Shown here: piece after piece, positions 58,896 to 64,000 of the stretch | Numbering within the stretch: position 1 is the first letter of the stretch | Layout: the number at the start of each line of letters is the position of its first letter | NCBI GenBank assembly: GCA_902634485.1 | Contig: CACPKA010000002.1 | Span: forward strand, 17,169-81,168 | Source of the DNA: an uncultured Pelagibacteraceae bacterium | Lineage (GTDB): Bacteria; Pseudomonadota; Alphaproteobacteria; Pelagibacterales; Pelagibacteraceae | Direction: 5' to 3' | DNA length: 64,000 nt | Notes under the pieces: generated by a model | The model's input: the letters and a program-made list of their open reading frames with translations, nothing else | Database searches by the model: none | What the model was told of the DNA's origin: nothing | Program-made: the position numbers and the translations under genes

Positions 58896-60314
58896 ATGAT
58901 CAACAAAAGATTAAATGTTGTTAAAAATAATTTTGAAGAACTTCCAAATAATATTGAAGCTGAACAATCTGTAATTGGTACAATATTAGTATCTAATGAA
59001 ATTTTTGATGAAATAAATACAATAATTTCAAATATTAACTTTTATGACCCAATGCATCAAAAAATATTTAGTGCAATTGAAAGCCTTATTTATAAAGGCA
59101 TGTTAGCGAATCCTATAACTTTAAAAAATTATTTTGAAAACGAAAAGGATGATATTAATGTTCCAGACTATTTGGTTAAAGTTACAAAGTTTTCTACTTC
59201 TTCTCGTCAAGCAATCGAATATTCAAAAATTATTTATGATATGTATGTGAGAAGAGAATTAATAAAAATATCCGAAAACACAATTGATACTGCTAAATTA
59301 AAAGATTTAAATGTTAGTGGACAAAATATAATTGAAAATTCTGAAAAGCTATTGTTTGACTTGGCTGAAAAAGGATCTTTTAACTCATCTCTCGTTAAAT
59401 TTGATGAAGCTTTAAAATTTACAATTGAAATGGCTTCAAATGCATACAAAAATGAAGAAGGTATAGTAGGTGTCCCTACTGGGCTTAGAGATTTAGATGA
59501 TAGACTCGGGGGTCTACACAAATCAGATTTAATAATTATAGCTGGAAGGCCTTCAATGGGAAAAACAGCTTTGGCTACCAATATAGCTTTTAATGCGGCA
59601 AAAAAAATTCAAGAGGCAAAAAAAAAGTCATCAATTGCCTTTTTTTCTCTTGAGATGTCCTCTGAGCAATTATCAACAAGAATATTAGCAGAACAATCAA
59701 GAATAAAATCAAATGATATCAGGAGAGGAAGAATATCAGATGAAGAATTTGATAAATTTATTGAAACTTCAAAAAATATTTCTGAACTACCTTTATATAT
59801 AGATGAAACCCCAGCTATTAGTATTGCTGCGGTAAGCAATAGAGCTAGAAGAATAAAAAGGCTATTTGGACTTGATATGATTGTGATTGATTACATACAG
59901 TTAATGAGAGCAACAAATACTAAAGACGGGAGAGTTCAGGAAATATCTGAAATAACTCAAGGACTAAAAGCCTTAGCTAAAGAACTAGCTGTTCCAGTTT
60001 TAGCTTTATCACAATTATCAAGAGCTGTTGAACAAAGAGATGATAAAAAACCTCAACTTTCAGATTTAAGAGAGTCTGGATCTATTGAGCAAGATGCAGA
60101 TGTAGTGATGTTTGTTTATAGAGAAGCATATTATCTTGAAAGAAAAGAGCCTAGAGCTGCAACTGTAGATCATGCAGAATGGCAGGCAAAAATGAATGAA
60201 ATATCAAATTTAGCTGAAATTATAATAAGTAAACAAAGACATGGTCCTACTGGCAATGTTAATTTAGAATTTGAGGCTATGTTTACTAAATTTAAAGATA
60301 TTCAAAATAACTAA
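58896..60314 (+). CDS. dnaB: Replicative DNA helicase
   Basis: A 472-residue DnaB hexameric helicase. The N-terminal domain (about 10-115, beginning LPNNIEAEQSVIGTIL) is followed by the RecA-like domain with Walker A AGRPSMGKTALA (about 216-227), FFSLEMS, MIVIDYIQLM Walker B (about 327-336) and the LSQLSRAVEQRDDK arginine region. No intein is present. It follows rplI in the usual order. Confidence 0.96.
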   Translation: MINKRLNVVKNNFEELPNNIEAEQSVIGTILVSNEIFDEINTIISNINFYDPMHQKIFSAIESLIYKGMLANPITLKNYFENEKDDINVPDYLVKVTKFSTSSRQAIEYSKIIYDMYVRRELIKISENTIDTAKLKDLNVSGQNIIENSEKLLFDLAEKGSFNSSLVKFDEALKFTIEMASNAYKNEEGIVGVPTGLRDLDDRLGGLHKSDLIIIAGRPSMGKTALATNIAFNAAKKIQEAKKKSSIAFFSLEMSSEQLSTRILAEQSRIKSNDIRRGRISDEEFDKFIETSKNISELPLYIDETPAISIAAVSNRARRIKRLFGLDMIVIDYIQLMRATNTKDGRVQEISEITQGLKALAKELAVPVLALSQLSRAVEQRDDKKPQLSDLRESGSIEQDADVVMFVYREAYYLERKEPRAATVDHAEWQAKMNEISNLAEIIISKQRHGPTGNVNLEFEAMFTKFKDIQNN

Positions 60315-60339
60315 ATTAAAATATATATTTTCTTAGTAA

Positions 60340-62769
60340 ATGTTTTCACGTTTATATCAAAATATAATTTTAGACAAACCGAAACTGGTTATTGGAGTAC
60401 TATTTCTTTGTTTGATCACTTTTGGCTATTTTGCAAAAGATTTTAAATTAGATGCTTCGTCTGATACTTTGCTCATAGAGGGTGATCCAGATCTAGAATA
60501 TTTAAAAGAAATAAATAACAGATATGGAAATAGAGATTTTCTAGTATTAACTTATACTCCTCATTATGAAATCATAAACAAGCAATCTATATCTGAATTA
60601 ACTAATCTTAAAAGAGATATACAAAACTTGGATTGGGTAGAGAATGTTATAACTATTCTTGATATACCTTTATTGGATAATTCTGATGAAAATGTAACTG
60701 AAAAGCTTAAAAATTTTAAAACTCTTAAAGATAAAAACGTAGACAAAAAAAGAGGATTTGCTGAAATTCTTAGCAGTCCAGTATTTAGAAACTTTGTAAT
60801 TAGTGAAGATGGAAAATCGACGGGTATAATCGTTTACTTAAAAAAAGATATAAAATTATTAGAGCTAGAAAAAAAAGGCGGAAAAGAATTTGAAGATTAT
60901 AAAAACTATCTAAAGGAAAAAAACCATCAAAATATAAATGAGATAAGAAAAATAATTAACTCATACATATCCATAGGAGATAAGTATGAAAATCAAAACT
61001 ATAACCCTCCTCAAATTTTTTTAGGAGGTATTCCAATGATAGCTGACGACATGATATCTTTTATAAAAAATGATATTGTGGTTTTTGGGATAGGTGTTTT
61101 TGTTTTTATTGTTATTACCTTATGGTATGTATTTAGAAAGTTTATTTGGATATTAATTCCTATAAGTAGTTGTTTTTTTTCAGTAGTTATTATGACTGGT
61201 CTCTTAGGATTATTAGGATGGAAAGTCACTGTAATATCTTCAAATTTTATAGCACTGATGCTTATCTTGACAATGGCTATGAATATTCATTTATGTACTA
61301 GGTTTCTTCAATTAAGAAAAGATTTTCCTAATAAAAAAAATTCAGAATTAATATATTTATCTACTTCAAAAATGGTTTGGCCAATTATTTATACTGTTTT
61401 GACAACGATTTGTGCTTTTTTATCTTTGATATTTAGTGAAATAAAACCAATTATAGATTTTGGCTGGATGATGACTATGGGTTTAATAACTTCGTTTTTA
61501 ATTACGTTTACATTGCTACCTACTCTTCTTAACTTTTTTTCAAACAATAGTTCAAAAATAAAAGAACAAAAAAATTCTATATTTACTAATTTACTTGCTA
61601 GATTTACATTAAATAATAATAAAATAATATTCTCTTCAACCATCATTGTTATTTTTGTAAGTATTTTTGGAATAAGTAAATTAGAAGTAGAAAATAGTTT
61701 TATAAATTATTTTGATAAAGATACTGAAATTTATAAAGGTATGAAATTTATTGATGAAAAACTTGGAGGTACCACTCCATTAGAGATAATATTAAAATTT
61801 CCAAAAAGCAATAAAGAGAATAATGACGAAGAAACTGAGGAAGAGTTTGATGATTGGGATGATGAAGAAGGATCTGAAAAATATTGGTTTACAAAAAATA
61901 AAATTGATAAAATAAAAGATGTACATAATTATTTAGAAAACTTAGAACCTATTGGTAAAGTTCTCTCTTTTTCTTCTGTTTTAGAAATTGCTAAAAAACT
62001 TAATAACAATAAGGATCTTGGAACATTAGAAATGGGTGTTTTGTATACAAAAATACCTAAAACAATAAAAAAACAAATTGTAGATCCATATATATCTATT
62101 GAAAACGATGAGGCTAGAATAAATTTAAGAATAAAAGATTCGTTAAAAAATTTAAGAAGAAATGATCTTATAAACAAAATTAATTATGATCTAGAAAATA
62201 AGCTAGGACTGGAAAAAGATGAGTTTAAATTAGCTGGTGTTTTAATTTTGTTCAATAATTTATTGCAAAGTTTATTTAAATCCCAAATTTTAACATTGGG
62301 TTTTGTTATGCTTGGGATTTTTTTGATGTTTATAGTTCTTTTTAGAAATATAAAACTCTCTTTAATTGGAGTGGTTCCAAATTTTATTGCAGCATTTTTT
62401 ATTCTTGGAGTAATTGGAATATTAGAGATACCACTAGACATGATGACAATAACAATTGCTGCTATAACAATAGGAATAGCTGTAGATAATAGCATACATT
62501 ATATTTATAGATTTCAAGAAGAATTTAAGAAAAATAAAAAATACGATTCTACCGTCAAAGTTTGCCACTCTACTGTTGGTATAGCAATACTAAATACTTC
62601 TATTACAATTGTATTTGGATTTTCAATATTGGTATTATCAAATTTTATACCTACCATATATTTTGGAATTTTTACGGCTTTGGCTATGTTGTTTGCAATG
62701 ATATCGGTATTAACACTTTTGCCAGCTTTAATAATTTTGATTAAACCTTTTGCAATTAAAAATAGTTAA
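60340..62769 (+). CDS. RND/MMPL-superfamily transporter
   Basis: An 809-residue inner-membrane protein with the duplicated MMPL layout: a first helix (about 14-31), a periplasmic domain, helices at about 232-405, a second periplasmic domain (about 440-640) with a strongly acidic insert (about 485-510), and five to six helices at the C-terminus. PITIGIAVDNSIHYIYRF-like ITIGIAVDNSIHYIY marks the second transmembrane block. Relatives are annotated as RND exporters, some for hopanoids or lipids. Cargo unknown. Confidence 0.83.
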   Translation: MFSRLYQNIILDKPKLVIGVLFLCLITFGYFAKDFKLDASSDTLLIEGDPDLEYLKEINNRYGNRDFLVLTYTPHYEIINKQSISELTNLKRDIQNLDWVENVITILDIPLLDNSDENVTEKLKNFKTLKDKNVDKKRGFAEILSSPVFRNFVISEDGKSTGIIVYLKKDIKLLELEKKGGKEFEDYKNYLKEKNHQNINEIRKIINSYISIGDKYENQNYNPPQIFLGGIPMIADDMISFIKNDIVVFGIGVFVFIVITLWYVFRKFIWILIPISSCFFSVVIMTGLLGLLGWKVTVISSNFIALMLILTMAMNIHLCTRFLQLRKDFPNKKNSELIYLSTSKMVWPIIYTVLTTICAFLSLIFSEIKPIIDFGWMMTMGLITSFLITFTLLPTLLNFFSNNSSKIKEQKNSIFTNLLARFTLNNNKIIFSSTIIVIFVSIFGISKLEVENSFINYFDKDTEIYKGMKFIDEKLGGTTPLEIILKFPKSNKENNDEETEEEFDDWDDEEGSEKYWFTKNKIDKIKDVHNYLENLEPIGKVLSFSSVLEIAKKLNNNKDLGTLEMGVLYTKIPKTIKKQIVDPYISIENDEARINLRIKDSLKNLRRNDLINKINYDLENKLGLEKDEFKLAGVLILFNNLLQSLFKSQILTLGFVMLGIFLMFIVLFRNIKLSLIGVVPNFIAAFFILGVIGILEIPLDMMTITIAAITIGIAVDNSIHYIYRFQEEFKKNKKYDSTVKVCHSTVGIAILNTSITIVFGFSILVLSNFIPTIYFGIFTALAMLFAMISVLTLLPALIILIKPFAIKNS

Positions 62770-62771
62770 AT

Positions 62772-63317
62772 ATGCTGGAAGCTCTAAAAGAATTTTATAA
62801 TAATATAGTTGCTTTTGATTTGGTTTATTTAATAATTACTCTTTTATCTTTAATTAAATGTTTAAGAAAAGGTTTTGTATTAAGTATTCTTGAAGCAGCT
62901 AAATGGCTTTTGGCATATATTATTACTTTAATTATTTTTCCAAGAATAAAACCTTATGTGGATGGTGTTATAGAAAATGAATATATATTGGACATTATAT
63001 TGGGAGTTGGGATTTTTATTATAGTTATATTTTTTATACTTATTATAAACAAAGGATTAAGTCGGGCGGTAAAATTTTCAGGACTTGGAAAATTAGATAC
63101 AATATTTGGATTCTTTTTTGGTTTTTTTAGAGGATATATTATTAGTGTTTGTATATTTTCAACTATTAGTATCTTCTATAATTATAACAAATGGCCAATA
63201 AATATAAAATCATCTTGGAGCTTTTCATATGTTGAAAAAGGTAGTAATTACCTATTAAGAGAATTTCCAGATGAAAAAAAATATAAAGAAACTAAAGAAA
63301 AGATTAAAGATATATAA
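62772..63317 (+). CDS. CvpA family membrane protein
   Basis: A 181-residue inner-membrane protein of the CvpA family with four hydrophobic segments (about 15-33, 42-58, 70-92, 110-135). FDLVYLIITLLSLIKCLRKGFV and the LGKLDTIFGFFFGFFRGYII motif are diagnostic. CvpA is commonly encoded next to purF, as here. Its biochemical role is unclear. Confidence 0.88.
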   Translation: MLEALKEFYNNIVAFDLVYLIITLLSLIKCLRKGFVLSILEAAKWLLAYIITLIIFPRIKPYVDGVIENEYILDIILGVGIFIIVIFFILIINKGLSRAVKFSGLGKLDTIFGFFFGFFRGYIISVCIFSTISIFYNYNKWPINIKSSWSFSYVEKGSNYLLREFPDEKKYKETKEKIKDI

Positions 63318-64000
63318 TCCAAAATTGAAAGAAGAATGTGGAGTATTTGGCATCAGCAATAATCAAGATGCGTCTACACTTGCTGCTCTTGGATTGCATG
63401 CCTTACAACATAGGGGGCAAGAAGGATGCGGAATAGTTTCTTATGATGGAAAAAATTATCATTCAGAAAAAAGATTTGGATTAGTTGGAGATAATTTTAA
63501 TAAAGAAAAAGTTTTAAAAAATTTACCAGGAAACTTTGCTATTGGTCACAACAGATATAGTACAACTGGCGCTGCTACTTTAAGAAATGTTCAGCCTTTT
63601 TTTGCAGATACAAATGCTGGAGGTATTGTTGTTGCCCACAATGGTAACTTAACTAATGCAATAACTTTAAGAAAAAAATTGGTTGAAGAAGGTGCAATTT
63701 TTTACACAACATCTGATACAGAGACAATCGTTCAATTAATTGCAAAATCAAAAAGAGAGAAAAAAATTGATAAAATAATTGATGCACTTTTTCAAATACA
63801 GGGAGCTTATTCTCTTGTATTTTTAACAAAAAATACACTTATTGGAGTTAGAGACCCTTTTGGAATAAGGCCTTTGGTTATTGGAAAATTAAATAACTCT
63901 TACATCTTTGCTTCAGAGACTTGTGCTTTAGACATTATTGGTGCAAAATTTGTAAGAGAAGTAGAAAATGGAGAAATAGTTTCTATTGAAAATGGAAAAA
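63271..64000 (+). CDS. purF: Amidophosphoribosyltransferase (partial)
   Basis: The N-terminal ~243 residues, cut by the window end. ECGVFGIS holds the catalytic cysteine of the class II glutaminase domain (about residue 23), followed by ALQHRGQEGCGIVS, IGHNRYSTTGA, AHNGNLTNA and VRDPFGIRPLVIG, all PurF signatures. PurF catalyses the first step of purine synthesis. The first in-frame ATG I find is 63271, inside cvpA, giving a lysine-rich leader of 22 residues before the cysteine that would have to be processed. A nearer TTG start at 63325 is also possible. Confidence 0.9.
   Translation, partial: MKKNIKKLKKRLKIYNPKLKEECGVFGISNNQDASTLAALGLHALQHRGQEGCGIVSYDGKNYHSEKRFGLVGDNFNKEKVLKNLPGNFAIGHNRYSTTGAATLRNVQPFFADTNAGGIVVAHNGNLTNAITLRKKLVEEGAIFYTTSDTETIVQLIAKSKREKKIDKIIDALFQIQGAYSLVFLTKNTLIGVRDPFGIRPLVIGKLNNSYIFASETCALDIIGAKFVREVENGEIVSIENGK

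Overview
The window is about 64 kb of very AT-rich, tightly packed alphaproteobacterial DNA. Gene content and style point to the SAR11 clade (Pelagibacterales). The genes sit almost end to end, with many 1-26 base overlaps and TGATG/TAATG/ATGA start-stop junctions. Convergent neighbours share or abut their stop codons. There is a methylated-compound oxidation route (dimethylglycine/sarcosine dehydrogenase, ETF, ETF-QO) and thiS-thiG without other thiamin genes. This assignment is inference from content; there is no rRNA gene in the window to confirm it. No gene-free stretch exceeds about 140 bases. I see no tRNA, rRNA, CRISPR array, insertion sequence, prophage or integration site.

Region 1 (1-10 kb) starts with the 5' part of an iron-type ABC transporter binding protein. 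It sits behind a promoter overlaid by two tandem 15-bp palindromes. Next come lysR, an acuI-like reductase and folE, then hisI and a DUF2237 gene divergently, then the minus-strand block DMGDH-etfB-etfA-etfQO. Region 2 (10-20.4 kb) is one long minus-strand array. Its upstream half encodes a quaternary-amine-type Rieske oxygenase, a DddP-like M24 protein, an APS-kinase-like kinase, a small nucleotidyltransferase, an Fe(II)/2OG oxygenase, an L-carnitine-dehydrogenase-like enzyme, a GFA protein and an enoyl-CoA hydratase. Its downstream half encodes CoA-binding, SOUL, exported MsrA, a split YeeE/YedE pair, a flavodoxin-fold reductase, YqgE and DUF4864 proteins. A divergent pair at 20.4-22.5 kb couples a MetF-like protein to a DmdA/LigM-like GcvT-family protein. 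Regions 1 to 22.5 kb together look like a one-carbon and methylated-osmolyte catabolism zone. It ends with an odd operon of an M19 dipeptidase-like protein, an unrecognised 553-aa protein, a DUF3726 protein and a 56-aa Cys4 peptide.

Region 3 (26.6-64 kb) is mostly housekeeping. It holds purEK, an AsmA-like protein, prfB with an intact programmed +1 frameshift, PBP1A, RNase E/G, thiSG, aroQ-accBC, DUF2155-NDUFA12, a stand-alone TSCPD/NrdJ-tail protein, aspS, hda-DUF2066, purMN, ndk-pepA, lptFG-lptD-surA-pdxA-rsmA, gmk-acpP-fabG-fabD, rpsF-rpsR-rplI-dnaB, an MMPL/RND transporter, cvpA and the start of purF.

The most interesting part is the 14-22.5 kb zone. It combines demethylation-type oxygenation, a DMSP-lyase-like protein, a kinase/nucleotidyltransferase pair and a THF-dependent methyl-transfer module, and the substrates cannot be fixed from sequence alone.
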